DNA of 64,000 bases from Cupriavidus necator A5-1 (GTDB lineage: Bacteria > Pseudomonadota > Gammaproteobacteria > Burkholderiales > Burkholderiaceae), in assembly GCF_000744095.1 (NCBI RefSeq), contig NZ_JQLI01000001.1, positions 2,170,001 to 2,234,000 on the forward strand, read 5' to 3'. The notes below the pieces were generated by a model, which did no database searches, had not been told where the DNA came from, and was given only the letters and a program-made list of their open reading frames with translations. Below, piece by piece: positions 45,008 to 54,303 of the stretch. The position numbers and the translations under genes are program-made. Numbering within the stretch: the first letter of the stretch is position 1; each line of letters starts with the position of its first letter.

Positions 45008-46078
45008 ATGGAATCGAACAAGCAAGCCCGCGCCGAAGCCCGCCTGAACACCGGCCTGCGCAACTACTGGTACCCCGTCGCCGCCTCGTGGGCGGTGTCC
45101 CACGCCCCGATCGGCATCACCCGCCTGAGCCAGAACATCGTGCTGTGGCGCGACGGCGCCGGCCAGGTCCACGCGCTCGAAGACCGCTGCCCGCACCGCG
45201 GCGCGCGCCTGTCGATGGGCTGGAACCTGGGCGACCGCGTCGCCTGCTGGTACCACGGCGTCGAAGTCGGCGGAGATGGCCAGGTCAAGAGCGTGCCGGC
45301 AGTCGAGAGCTGCCCGCTGGAAGGCCGCACCTGCGTGCGCAGCTACCCGGTGCAGGAACAGGCCGGCGCGATCTTCCTGTGGTTCGGCGACCAGGCCCCG
45401 CAAGGCGAGGGCAGCCCCGACGAGCTGCGCCTGCCGGAGGAACTGGTCAGCGAAGAACACAGCCACTTCCTGTGCGTGGCGCACTGGGATTGCAACTACC
45501 GTTATGCCATCGACAACGTGATGGACCCGATGCACGGCGCTTATCTGCATGCGGTGTCGCACTCGATGGCCAGCGGCGAGAAGTCCGCCGTGATGCAGAT
45601 CCGCGAAACCGCGCACGGCCTGGTGTTCGAGAAAACCGGCCAGCGCGGCGTCAACTTCGACTGGGTCGAGTTCGGCGAGACCGGCACGCTGTGGCTGCGC
45701 CTGGCGATCCCGTACCGCGCCAAGGTCGGCCCCGGCGGCCCGTTCGGCATCGTCGGCATGGCCACGCCGGTCGATGAAGACCACTGCATGGTGTTCTTCT
45801 GGCGCACCCGCCACGTGCAGGGCTGGGAGCGCGATGTGTGGCGCTTCCTGTATCGCAACCGCCTGGAGCAGCTGCACTGGGATGTGCTGGAGCAGGACCG
45901 CGTGGTGCTGGAAATGATGGCCCCGAATGCGCGCGATCACGAGATGCTTTACCAGCACGATGCCGGCATCACGCGCGTGCGCCGTCTGCTCAAGCGCCGC
46001 GCCGAGCAGGAGGTCGCCGACGAGCCGGTCGCCATGCTGAAGCCTGCCCAATCCGCCGGAGCCGCCAGCCATGCCTGA
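45008..46078 (+). CDS. Rieske non-heme iron oxygenase, alpha subunit
   Basis: 356 residues from ATG 45008, of the single-component VanA/phthalate-oxygenase type. The Rieske 2Fe-2S ligands are C61-x-H63 and C80-x2-H83. The mononuclear iron site is DNVMDPMHGAYLH with His176 and His181, and Asp297 is the likely third ligand. It inserts oxygen into an aromatic ring or removes an O-alkyl group, with electrons from the reductase encoded at 54304. It overlaps the next gene by 8 bp. Confidence 0.92.
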   Translation: MESNKQARAEARLNTGLRNYWYPVAASWAVSHAPIGITRLSQNIVLWRDGAGQVHALEDRCPHRGARLSMGWNLGDRVACWYHGVEVGGDGQVKSVPAVESCPLEGRTCVRSYPVQEQAGAIFLWFGDQAPQGEGSPDELRLPEELVSEEHSHFLCVAHWDCNYRYAIDNVMDPMHGAYLHAVSHSMASGEKSAVMQIRETAHGLVFEKTGQRGVNFDWVEFGETGTLWLRLAIPYRAKVGPGGPFGIVGMATPVDEDHCMVFFWRTRHVQGWERDVWRFLYRNRLEQLHWDVLEQDRVVLEMMAPNARDHEMLYQHDAGITRVRRLLKRRAEQEVADEPVAMLKPAQSAGAASHA

Positions 46079-46844
46079 GGCGATCCGCAACGACACGCTG
46101 CTGGCCGGGCGCAAGGTGCTGGTCACCGGCGCCGCGCGCGGCCTGGGCCTGGCCTTCGTCAAGGCGCTGGCTGAAGCCGGCGCCGCGGTGGCGATGGCCG
46201 ACATCCTTGCCGAGCGCCTGCAGCAGGAAGCCGACGCGCTGCGCGCGGCCGGCCTGAAGGTAGTGCAGGTGCCGGTAGACCTGGCCGATCCCGCCTCGGT
46301 GCAGGCCTGCGCCGACGCCGCGGTCAAGACCCTGGGCGGCCTCGACGGCCTGGTCAACAACGCCGCCGTGACCGACTCCGGCGGGCGCGACGCCAGCACC
46401 ATCGACGTCGCCACCTGGGACCGCGTGATGAACGTCAACGTGCGCGGCACCTGGCTGATGACCACCGCCTGCCTGCCGGCGCTGCGCGCCAGCGGCCGTG
46501 GCGCGGTCGTCAACCTGGCCTCGGACACGCCGCTGTGGGGCGCACCCAACCTGCTGGCCTACGTGGCCAGCAAGAGCGCCATCATCGGCATGACCCGCTC
46601 GCTCGCCCGCGAACTGGGCAAGGACCAGATCACCGTCAATGCGGTGGCGCCGGGCCTGACGCTGGTGGAAGCGACCGAATACGTGCCTCAGCATCGCCAC
46701 GACCTGTACCGCGAGCAGCGCGCGATCTCGCGCGAGCAGCTGCCCGACGACGTCTGCGGCGCGGTGCTGTTCGCACTCTCCGATCTTGCCCGCTTCGTGA
46801 CCGGCCAGACCCTGGCGGTCAACGGCGGCTTTGTCATGCATTGA
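46071..46844 (+). CDS. SDR-family dehydrogenase
   Basis: 257 residues with TGAARGLGLAF, NNAA, the Ser region NLASDTPL and catalytic YVASK, so active-site complete. It ends with the standard GQTLAVNGGFVMH. It overlaps the oxygenase gene by 8 bp, which indicates coupled expression, and may be the cis-dihydrodiol or alcohol dehydrogenase step after the oxygenase. Confidence 0.9.
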   Translation: MPEAIRNDTLLAGRKVLVTGAARGLGLAFVKALAEAGAAVAMADILAERLQQEADALRAAGLKVVQVPVDLADPASVQACADAAVKTLGGLDGLVNNAAVTDSGGRDASTIDVATWDRVMNVNVRGTWLMTTACLPALRASGRGAVVNLASDTPLWGAPNLLAYVASKSAIIGMTRSLARELGKDQITVNAVAPGLTLVEATEYVPQHRHDLYREQRAISREQLPDDVCGAVLFALSDLARFVTGQTLAVNGGFVMH

Positions 46845-46878
46845 TCCAACTGATCCACTGAAAACAGAAGGAATCCAA

Positions 46879-47415
46879 ATGAGCGATCTTTCCCAACAAG
46901 CCAACATCAAGCGTTCCTGGGAACAACCGGACGGCGCCTCGTTCGACCAGTGGATGGAAAGCCGCGTCGCGCGCTTCGCCACGCGCAAGTACGACTGGGA
47001 CGCGCTGAAGTTCCAGGCCGACTACGACCCCAAGTACCGCCGCGCGCAGATGCGCTACCTCGGCACCGGCGGCACCGGCGTGGCCGCTGACACCAACACC
47101 GTGCCGTCGGAGAACTTCACCTTCTCGACGATGATTATCCCGGCCGGCCATGAAGGCCCGTCGCATATCCACACCGACGTGGAAGAGGTGTTCTTCATCC
47201 TGCGCGGCAAGGTCAAGCTGATCCTGGAAAAGGATGGCGAGCGCTACGAAACCATCCTAACCGACCGCGACCTGGTCTCGGTGCCGCCGGGCGTCTACCG
47301 CGAGGAAATCAATATCGGCGAGGAAGACGCGCTGATGTGCGTGATGCTCGGCGCCAAGAAGCCGATCACGCCGACGTACCCGCCCGAGCATCCGCTGACG
47401 AAGATCAAGCGCTGA
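46879..47415 (+). CDS. cupin-domain protein
   Basis: 178 residues from ATG 46879 with AGAAGGAA before it. One cupin barrel with metal-ligand motif GHEGPSHIHTDVEEVFFILRGKVKL (two His and one Glu) and the second motif VSVPPGVYREEIN. It could be a small dioxygenase, an isomerase or a ligand-binding protein; the sequence does not decide. It sits between an SDR and the IclR regulator in the aromatic operon. Confidence 0.85.
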   Translation: MSDLSQQANIKRSWEQPDGASFDQWMESRVARFATRKYDWDALKFQADYDPKYRRAQMRYLGTGGTGVAADTNTVPSENFTFSTMIIPAGHEGPSHIHTDVEEVFFILRGKVKLILEKDGERYETILTDRDLVSVPPGVYREEINIGEEDALMCVMLGAKKPITPTYPPEHPLTKIKR

Positions 47416-48296
47416 TGCCGGCATCCGCCCGTCCGCAAGCACTGACCATGAGCACAAACGCAATCCCGGCTACGCAAGCCGCTGCCAACGAAACCCCGGA
47501 CAAGTACATCGTCCCGGGCCTGGAGCGCGGCCTGCGCCTGCTCGGCGAGTTCAGCAGTAAGGACCGCACCCTGTCGGCCGCGGAACTGGCGCGCCGGCTC
47601 AAGGTGCCGCGCTCGACCGTGTTCCGCCTGCTGGCTACGCTGGAAATGCTGGGCTTCGTCGAGCGTGCCGACGGCGGCCGGGATTTCCGGCTGGGCATGG
47701 CGGTACTGCGGCTCGGGTTTGAGTACCTGGCATCGCTGGAGCTGACCGAGCTCGGCCGCCCCGTGCTGGAGCGGTTGCGCGACGAGATCGGCTACCCCAC
47801 CAACCTCGTGGTGCGCGACGGGCGTTCGATCGTCTATGTGGCCAAGGCGGTGTCGCCGCGGCCGTTCGCGAGCTCGGTCAACGTCGGCACGCGGCTGCCG
47901 GCGCATGCCACGGTGCTGGGGCGCGTGCTGCTCGAGGACCTGTCGCTGGCGGAGTTGCGCGCGCTGTATCCGGAGACACATCTCGACGTTTTCTCCGACA
48001 GCACGCCGCGTACGGTCGATGAACTGCACGAGATCGTCCAGCGCGACCGCGAACGCGGCTACGTGCTGCAGGAAGGCTTCTTCGAAGCCAGCATCTCCAC
48101 CATCGCGGCGCCTGTGCGCGACCGCTGCGGCAAGGTGGTGGCGGCGCTGGGCGCCACCATCCCCGCCGCGCATATCGATCCGGACCAGCTGGATGTGATG
48201 GTGGAGAAGGTGAGGGATACCGCGGGCGAGCTGTCGCGCCTGCTCGACTACCGCCCGTCTGCCTCCGGCAAGGTGGTGAATCTGTATCGGGAGTGA
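47415..48296 (+). CDS. IclR-family regulator
   Basis: 293 residues from ATG 47415, which overlaps the cupin stop (TGATG); ATG 47448 (282 residues) is the alternative. N-terminal winged helix (LERGLRLLGEFSSKDRTLSAAELARRLKVPRSTVFRLLATLEMLGFVER) and C-terminal effector domain with ISTIAAPVRDRCGKVVAALGATIPA. IclR proteins control aromatic catabolism in many proteobacteria. It lies inside the operon, so expression would be self-regulated. I propose it binds the 35-bp motif found at four places in the window. Confidence 0.93.
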   Translation: MPASARPQALTMSTNAIPATQAAANETPDKYIVPGLERGLRLLGEFSSKDRTLSAAELARRLKVPRSTVFRLLATLEMLGFVERADGGRDFRLGMAVLRLGFEYLASLELTELGRPVLERLRDEIGYPTNLVVRDGRSIVYVAKAVSPRPFASSVNVGTRLPAHATVLGRVLLEDLSLAELRALYPETHLDVFSDSTPRTVDELHEIVQRDRERGYVLQEGFFEASISTIAAPVRDRCGKVVAALGATIPAAHIDPDQLDVMVEKVRDTAGELSRLLDYRPSASGKVVNLYRE

Positions 48297-48307
48297 GGAC
48301 AATGTCC

Positions 48308-49105
48308 ATGATTGAAATCGACGGCAAGGTTGCCGTCGTTACCGGCGGGTCCTCCGGCATCGGGCTGGCGACCGTCGAACTGCTGCTCGAAGCGGGCGCC
48401 GCCGTGGCCATGTGCGGCCGCGATGAAGCCCGACTGCGCAGCGCCGAAGCGCAGTTGCGCGAGAAATTCCCCGGGTGCCGGCTCTATGCCGCCACCTGCG
48501 ACGTGCTCAAGCCTGAACAGGTCGCCGCCTTTGCCGCCGCCGTGCAGGCCACGCTGGGCAACGTCGACATGCTGGTCAACAACGCCGGCCAGGGCCGTGT
48601 GTCGACCTTTGCCAATACCGAGGACGCGGCCTGGATGGAAGAACTGCAGCTCAAGTTCTTCTCCGTGATCCACCCGACGCGGGCCTTCCTGCCGCAGCTC
48701 GAGAAGTCGGGCCAGGGCGCGATCGTCTGCGTCAACTCGCTGCTGGCGCAGCAGCCGGAGCCGCACATGGTCGCGACCTCCGCCGCGCGCGCCGGCGTGC
48801 TCAACTTGGTGCGCTCGATGGCCACCGAGTTCGCGCCGAAGGGTGTCCGCGTCAACGGCATCCTGATCGGGCTGGTCGAATCGGGCCAGTGGCGCCGCCG
48901 CTTCGAGGCGCGTCCCGAAGAAGACCGCCACCTGGACTGGGCCGCATGGACCGCGCGCCTGGCCCTGCAGAAACATATTCCCCTTGGCCGCCTGGGCCTG
49001 CCCGTCGAGGCAGCCCGCGCCATCCTGTTCCTTGCCTCGCCGTTGTCTTCGTACACCACGGGCAGCCATATCGATATCTCCGGAGGACACTCCCGTCATG
49101 CCTAA
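48308..49105 (+). CDS. SDR-fold protein with altered catalytic YxxxK
   Basis: 265 residues from ATG 48308 (GAGG nine bases before it; ATG 48302 is too close to that site). NAD motif TGGSSGIGLAT, NNAG and the Ser region VNSLLAQ are kept. The catalytic Tyr-x3-Lys is replaced by Thr-Ser-Ala-Ala-Arg (TSAARAGVLNL), so the normal SDR proton relay is missing. The C-terminus (GSHIDISGGHSRH) is normal. It is held within a tight operon, overlapping the ThDP enzyme gene by 8 bp. It may catalyse a different reaction or serve as a partner subunit. Confidence 0.88.
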   Translation: MIEIDGKVAVVTGGSSGIGLATVELLLEAGAAVAMCGRDEARLRSAEAQLREKFPGCRLYAATCDVLKPEQVAAFAAAVQATLGNVDMLVNNAGQGRVSTFANTEDAAWMEELQLKFFSVIHPTRAFLPQLEKSGQGAIVCVNSLLAQQPEPHMVATSAARAGVLNLVRSMATEFAPKGVRVNGILIGLVESGQWRRRFEARPEEDRHLDWAAWTARLALQKHIPLGRLGLPVEAARAILFLASPLSSYTTGSHIDISGGHSRHA

Positions 49106-50813
49106 TCAGCAACAGTACGAACAACAACAGGTCACCGTGGGCTGCGCCATCACGGCGTTTCTCGAACAGTGCGGCGTCAAGGCTGCATTTGGTGTGATCT
49201 CGATCCACAACATGCCGATCCTCGACGCCATGGGCGAGCGCGGCAAGATCCGCTTCGTGCCAGCGCGCGGTGAAGCGGGCGGCACCAACATGGCCGATGC
49301 CTATGCCCGCACCACCGGCGGCCTGGGCGTGTGCCTGACCAGCACCGGCACCGCCGCCGGCAATGCCGCCGGCGCCATGGTTGAGGCGCTGACCGCCGGC
49401 ACGCCGCTGCTGCACATCACCGGCCAGATCGAGACCCCGTACCTCGACCAGAGCCTCGCCTACATCCACGAAGCACCGGACCAGCTCACCATGCTGAAGG
49501 CCGTGTCGAAGGCCGCGTTTCGCATCCGCAGTGCCGACACCGCCATCAGCACCATCAAGCTGGCGGTGCAGACAGCGCTGACGGCGCCGACCGGCCCGGT
49601 CAGCGTGGAGATCCCCATCGACATCCAGGCCGCGCTGATCGACCTGCCGGCCGACCTGCAGCCGCTGCCGGTGCCGAAGCACGTGCCGTCGGCCCACGCG
49701 CTGGACGCGCTGGCGGAGCGCCTGGCCAATGCCAAGCGTCCGCTGCTGTGGCTGGGCGGCGGTGCGCGCCACGCCTCGGCGCAGGTGCGCCGCCTGATGG
49801 ACCTGGGCTTCGGCGTGGTCACCAGCACGCAAGGCCGCGGCATCGTGCCGGAAGACGATCCCCGTTCGCTGGGTGCCTTCAACCTGCACAAGCCGGTCGA
49901 GAACTTCTACCAGACCTGCGACGCGATGCTGGTGGTGGGCTCGCGCCTGCGCGGCAATGAAACGCTGAAGTACGAACTGAAGCTGCCGCGTCCGCTGCTG
50001 CGCATCGACGCCGACCCGGCCGCCGAAGGCCGCTGCTACCAGAGCGACTACTTTGTCAGCGGCGACGCCGCGCTGGCGCTGGATGCGCTGGCAGATCGAC
50101 TTGAAAAGCGAATGAAGATCGACCCGGCCTTCGCCGCCGACCTGCGCCGCGCGCACGACACCGCCGTCAACGGCCTGGTCGACGGCCTCGGCCCGTACTC
50201 GGCGCTAGTGCAGGCGCTGCAGGAAGCGGTCGGCCGCAACTTCAACTGGGTGCGCGACGTGACCGTGTCGAACAGCACCTGGGGCAATCGCCAGCTGCGC
50301 GTCTTCGACTCGCGTGCCGGCGTGCATGCGCTGGGCGGCGGCATCGGCCAGGGCCTGGCGATGGGCATCGGCGCCGCCATCGGCGCCGCGGCGACGGCCT
50401 CGGGCAAGAAGACCTTCACGCTGGCCGGCGACGGCGGCTTCATCCTGAACCTGGGTGAGCTGGCGACTGCCGTGCAGGAGCGCGCCGACATGGTGATCGT
50501 GCTGATGAACGACAAGGGCTACGGCGTGATCAAGAACATCCAGGACGCGCAGTACGGCGGCCGCCGCCACTACGTGGACCTGCACACGCCTGACTACGCC
50601 GCGCTGGCGAAGTCGCTGTCGCTGCGCCATGCCCGCGTCAGCAGCCTGGCCGATGTCGGCACGGCGCTGGAGCAGGCCACGGTCGAGCCCGGCCCGTTCC
50701 TGCTGGAAATCGACATGCTGTCGATCGGCTCGTTCAAGACCGCGTTTGCCGGCCCCCCGGTGAACAAGGACAAGGAAGAGCCGGCACGTGAACAATCTAC
50801 GGTAACTGCATAA
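49098..50813 (+). CDS. ThDP-dependent enzyme (acetolactate synthase / decarboxylase-like)
   Basis: 571 residues in three domains: pyrimidine-binding (1-180, catalytic Glu59 in RGEAGG), central (190-330) and ThDP-binding (370-550, metal motif GDGGFILN ... VLMNDKGYG). It is like benzoylformate decarboxylase and other 2-oxoacid enzymes, and less like true acetolactate synthase because it sits in a catabolic operon. It could decarboxylate an aromatic 2-oxo acid to an aldehyde for the aldehyde dehydrogenase encoded at 51797. A GGAGG ribosome site lies in the end of the SDR gene. Confidence 0.88.
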   Translation: MPNQQQYEQQQVTVGCAITAFLEQCGVKAAFGVISIHNMPILDAMGERGKIRFVPARGEAGGTNMADAYARTTGGLGVCLTSTGTAAGNAAGAMVEALTAGTPLLHITGQIETPYLDQSLAYIHEAPDQLTMLKAVSKAAFRIRSADTAISTIKLAVQTALTAPTGPVSVEIPIDIQAALIDLPADLQPLPVPKHVPSAHALDALAERLANAKRPLLWLGGGARHASAQVRRLMDLGFGVVTSTQGRGIVPEDDPRSLGAFNLHKPVENFYQTCDAMLVVGSRLRGNETLKYELKLPRPLLRIDADPAAEGRCYQSDYFVSGDAALALDALADRLEKRMKIDPAFAADLRRAHDTAVNGLVDGLGPYSALVQALQEAVGRNFNWVRDVTVSNSTWGNRQLRVFDSRAGVHALGGGIGQGLAMGIGAAIGAAATASGKKTFTLAGDGGFILNLGELATAVQERADMVIVLMNDKGYGVIKNIQDAQYGGRRHYVDLHTPDYAALAKSLSLRHARVSSLADVGTALEQATVEPGPFLLEIDMLSIGSFKTAFAGPPVNKDKEEPAREQSTVTA

Positions 50814-50832
50814 CAAGGAAGGGAGCCCGCAA

Positions 50833-51633
50833 ATGCTGCATGTGTCCATGGTTGGCTGCGGCGCGATCGGCCGCGGCGTGATGGAGTTGCTCAAGAGCGA
50901 TCCGGACGTGGTCTTCGACGTGGTGATCGTGCCGGAGCACACAATGGACGAGGCCCGCGGCGCGGTCTCCGCGCTGGCGCCGCGCGCCCGCGTGGCGACG
51001 CACCTGGACGACCAGCGTCCCGACCTGTTGGTCGAGTGCGCCGGCCACCATGCGCTGGAGGAGCACATCGTGCCGGCGCTGGAGCGCGGCATCCCTTGCA
51101 TGGTGGTGTCGGTGGGCGCGCTGTCCGAACCCGGCATGGCCGAGCGGCTGGAAGCGGCTGCGCGCCGCGGCGGCACGCAGGTGCAGCTGTTGTCGGGTGC
51201 GATCGGTGCGATCGATGCGCTGGCCGCGGCGCGTGTCGGCGGGCTGGATGAAGTGATCTACACCGGCCGCAAGCCGGCGCGCGCCTGGACCGGCACGCCG
51301 GCTGAGCAGCTCTTTGACCTGAATGCCTTGACCGAGGTGACGGTGATCTTCGAAGGCAGCGCGCGCGATGCCGCGCGGCTGTACCCGAAGAACGCCAATG
51401 TCGCCGCCACGGTGTCGCTGGCCGGGCTTGGACTGGACCGCACGTCGGTGAAGCTATTGGCCGATCCGCATGCGGTGGAGAACGTGCATCACGTGGAAGC
51501 GCGGGGTGTGTTTGGGGGCTTCGAGCTGACGATGCGTGGCAAGCCGCTCGCGGCGAATCCGAAGACTTCGGCGCTGACGGTATTTAGTGTGGTGCGGGCG
51601 CTGGGAAATCGGGCGCACGCGGTATCGATTTAA
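50833..51633 (+). CDS. nadX: L-aspartate dehydrogenase-like protein
   Basis: 266 residues. NAD motif MVGCGAIGRGV, the ECAGHHALEEH stretch and YPKNANVAATVSLAGLGLDRT identify the aspartate dehydrogenase family, and from memory the sequence is close to the R. eutropha enzyme. The family oxidises L-aspartate to iminosuccinate with NAD(P). In this operon, 19 bp after the ThDP gene, it is unexpected; a related amino or imino acid made by the pathway could be the real substrate. Confidence 0.9.
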   Translation: MLHVSMVGCGAIGRGVMELLKSDPDVVFDVVIVPEHTMDEARGAVSALAPRARVATHLDDQRPDLLVECAGHHALEEHIVPALERGIPCMVVSVGALSEPGMAERLEAAARRGGTQVQLLSGAIGAIDALAAARVGGLDEVIYTGRKPARAWTGTPAEQLFDLNALTEVTVIFEGSARDAARLYPKNANVAATVSLAGLGLDRTSVKLLADPHAVENVHHVEARGVFGGFELTMRGKPLAANPKTSALTVFSVVRALGNRAHAVSI

Positions 51634-51670
51634 AGGACACGCTGAGGCGCCAACGATCGCTGCGTGTTTT

Positions 51671-51700
51671 CTCCCCTCTCCCGCAAGCGGGAGAGGGGAG
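51671..51700. repeat. dispersed palindromic repeat, copy 2
   Basis: 14-bp perfect arms (CTCCCCTCTCCCGC and complement) with an AA centre, in the 163-bp gap before the aldehyde dehydrogenase gene. As a stem-loop it could shape mRNA stability inside the operon. Confidence 0.85.
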
Positions 51701-51796
51701 TCCCGCCGCAGAAAGGGAAAGCGCATCGCAGCGAGATAACGCAGTAAGGCCCGCAGCAACACACCGCAGGCAAAGACAGACTTAGCAGGCAACGAC

Positions 51797-53275
51797 ATGA
51801 AACACCAAGAAGTACTCCCCATCTGCATCGCCGGCGAATGGCGACTCGGCACCGGCGACCGCTACGCCACGCGCTACCCCGCCACCGGCGAAGTCGTGGC
51901 CGAGCTCAACGCCGCCAGCCTTGCCGACGTCGAAGAAGCGGTGCAGGGCGCCCAAAACGCCTTCCTCACCAGCGGCTGGGCCCAGCGCAAGCCGCACGAG
52001 CGTGCTGCCGTCCTCTATCGCGTTGCCGAGTTGATCCGCGCGCAAGCGGAGCCGCTCGCCCAGCGCCAGCGCCTCGACAACGGCAAGCCGATCAGCGAAA
52101 CCCGCGCCCTGGTGGCCAGCGCCGCCGGCACCTTCCAGTTCTTCGCCGCCGCTTGCGAGACGCTGGAAGAAACCATCACGCCGCAGCGCGGCGACTGCCT
52201 GACCATGAGCGTCTACGAGCCGATGGGCGTGGTCGCGGCGATCACGCCGTGGAACTCGCCGATCGCCAGCGAGGCGCAGAAGATGGCGCCGGCGCTCGCC
52301 GCCGGCAATGCGGTGGTGGTCAAGCCCGCCGAGGTCACGCCGCTGATGGCGCTGGAACTGGCGCGCATCTGCGAAGAGGCCGGCGTGCCCAAGGGCCTGG
52401 TCAGCGTGCTGCCAGGCAAGGGCTCGGTGATCGGCGACGCCATCACCAAGCATCCGCTGGTGCGCCGCGTGTCGTTCACCGGCGGCACCACCACCGGCAA
52501 GCACATCGCCCATATCGCCGCCGACAAGATGATGCCGGTGTCGCTGGAGCTGGGCGGCAAGTCGCCGACCATGGTGTTCGACGATGCCGAGCTGGACCAC
52601 GCGGTCAACGGCGTGCTGTACGGCATCTTCAGCTCGTCGGGCGAGTCGTGCATCGCCGGCTCGCGGCTGTTCGTCGCGCGCTCGCAGTACGAGGCCTTTA
52701 TCGACCGCCTCGCCGCAGGCGCCGCGCACCTGCGCGTGGGCGATCCTGCCGATGAGCGCACCCAGATGGGCCCGCTGATCACCGACCGCCACCGCGACAG
52801 CATCGAGTCGTACGTCGCCGCAGGCGTGGAGGAGGGCGGCCAGCTGCGCACCGGCGGCCTGCGCCCCGACGTCGCTGGCCTGCCCAACGGCTATTTCTAC
52901 ACGCCGACCATCATCGAAGGGCTGGATAACAACGCCCGCATCTGCCAGGAAGAAATCTTCGGGCCGGTGTTGGTGGCGATCCCGTTCGACGACGAGGACG
53001 ACCTGATCGCGCAGGCCAACGACAGCGTCTACGCGCTGGCCGCCGGCATCTGGACGCGCGACTACAAACGCGCCTGGCGCGTGGCACGGGCCGTGCAGGC
53101 GGGCAATGTGTGGATCAACACCTACAAGCAGTTCTCGATCGCGACGCCGTTCGGCGGCTGGCGCGACAGCGGCCTGGGCCGCGAGAAGGGACGGCTTGGC
53201 ATCCTGCAGTACATGGAGCAGAAGAGCGTGTACTGGGGCCTGAACGAACAACCGCTGCCGTGGGCCAACCACTGA
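51797..53275 (+). CDS. NAD(P)-dependent aldehyde dehydrogenase
   Basis: 492 residues, normal length. Substrate and cofactor motifs ITPWNSP, FTGGTTTGK, catalytic Glu251 in LELGGKSP and nucleophile Cys285 in SSGESCIAGSR are present. It should oxidise an aldehyde, possibly the product of the ThDP enzyme. It follows an intergenic palindrome and is 22 bp before the ring-cleavage-type gene. Confidence 0.93.
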   Translation: MKHQEVLPICIAGEWRLGTGDRYATRYPATGEVVAELNAASLADVEEAVQGAQNAFLTSGWAQRKPHERAAVLYRVAELIRAQAEPLAQRQRLDNGKPISETRALVASAAGTFQFFAAACETLEETITPQRGDCLTMSVYEPMGVVAAITPWNSPIASEAQKMAPALAAGNAVVVKPAEVTPLMALELARICEEAGVPKGLVSVLPGKGSVIGDAITKHPLVRRVSFTGGTTTGKHIAHIAADKMMPVSLELGGKSPTMVFDDAELDHAVNGVLYGIFSSSGESCIAGSRLFVARSQYEAFIDRLAAGAAHLRVGDPADERTQMGPLITDRHRDSIESYVAAGVEEGGQLRTGGLRPDVAGLPNGYFYTPTIIEGLDNNARICQEEIFGPVLVAIPFDDEDDLIAQANDSVYALAAGIWTRDYKRAWRVARAVQAGNVWINTYKQFSIATPFGGWRDSGLGREKGRLGILQYMEQKSVYWGLNEQPLPWANH

Positions 53276-53297
53276 ACCCGGCAGGCTGGAGCAAGCA

Positions 53298-54272
53298 ATG
53301 ATCAAGGTATTGGGGATCGACGAGATCGTCTACGGCGCGGATGACTTTGACGCCTGCCGCGGCTTTTTCACCGACTGGGGCCTGGCCATCAAGCGCGACG
53401 ACGCGCAGGGCCTGGATTTTGAAACACTGAACGGCTGCCGCGTGCTGGTGCGCCGTATCGATGACGCCACGTTGCCGCCGGCGATCGAAGCCGGCCCGAC
53501 GCTGCGCGAAGTGGTGTGGGGCGTGGACTCGCAGGCATCGCTCGACCATCTCGCGGACGCGATTGCCGACGCGCCAGATTTCGTGAAGCAGGGCGAGGGC
53601 GATACGCTGCGCGTCGGCTGCACCGACCCGAACGGCCTGGCCGTGCGCTTCCAGGTGACCCGCAAGCATGACGTGCAGGTCGAATGCGCGCTGATGAACA
53701 CGTGGAACGACAAGCCGCGCCTGAACCAGCGCAGCCCGATCTACGACCACGCCACGCCGATCGAGGTGGGCCACGTGGTGTTCTTCGTGAAAGACGTAAA
53801 AGCCACGGAGCGCTTCTATGTCGAGAAATTCGGCTTCGTGCCGTCGGACCGCTATCCGGACCGCGGTGCCTTCCTGCGCTGCACGCCGGAGGGCGGCCAC
53901 CACGACCTGTTCCTGCTGCAGCTGCCGGAACCGAAGAGCGGCCTGAACCACGTCGCCTTCACCGTGCGCGACATCCACGAGGTCTTCGGCGGCGGCATGC
54001 ACGTATCGCGCAAGGGCTGGGACACGCAGCTCGGCCCGGGCCGCCACCCGATCTCGTCGGCCTATTTCTGGTACTTCAAGAACCCGGCCGGCGGCCTGAT
54101 CGAGTACTACGCCGACGAAGACCAGCTCGACGAGCACTGGGAGCCACGCGCCTTCGAGCCTGGCCCGACCATGTTCGCCGAGTGGGCGATCGAGGGCGGC
54201 ATCGACGGCAATACGCGCCGCCAGAAGAACGCGGGCGGACCGGCAGGCAAGTTCCTGACCGAGAAGCGGTAA
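53298..54272 (+). CDS. extradiol ring-cleavage-type dioxygenase (VOC superfamily)
   Basis: 324 residues with two VOC halves. In the C-terminal half His159 (EVGHVVF), His218 (LNHVAF) and Glu269 (GLIEYY) form the 2-His-1-Glu iron site of type I extradiol dioxygenases. The N-terminal half lacks the ligands, as is normal. It should cleave a catechol-like ring made by the Rieske oxygenase and the SDR. A GGAGCAAGCA ribosome site precedes it. Confidence 0.9.
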   Translation: MIKVLGIDEIVYGADDFDACRGFFTDWGLAIKRDDAQGLDFETLNGCRVLVRRIDDATLPPAIEAGPTLREVVWGVDSQASLDHLADAIADAPDFVKQGEGDTLRVGCTDPNGLAVRFQVTRKHDVQVECALMNTWNDKPRLNQRSPIYDHATPIEVGHVVFFVKDVKATERFYVEKFGFVPSDRYPDRGAFLRCTPEGGHHDLFLLQLPEPKSGLNHVAFTVRDIHEVFGGGMHVSRKGWDTQLGPGRHPISSAYFWYFKNPAGGLIEYYADEDQLDEHWEPRAFEPGPTMFAEWAIEGGIDGNTRRQKNAGGPAGKFLTEKR

Positions 54273-54303
54273 GTCAGCAGCAAGCAGAAGCGAAGGAAGC
54301 AGC

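Noticed and set aside
49098..50813. Annotation as biosynthetic acetolactate synthase (ilvB)
   Set aside because: There is no small subunit gene nearby and the context is a catabolic operon; only the ThDP-enzyme family is supported.
51634..51796. Possible small gene in the gap before the aldehyde dehydrogenase
   Set aside because: The open frames run through the palindrome and have no start with a ribosome site; only the repeat is supported.
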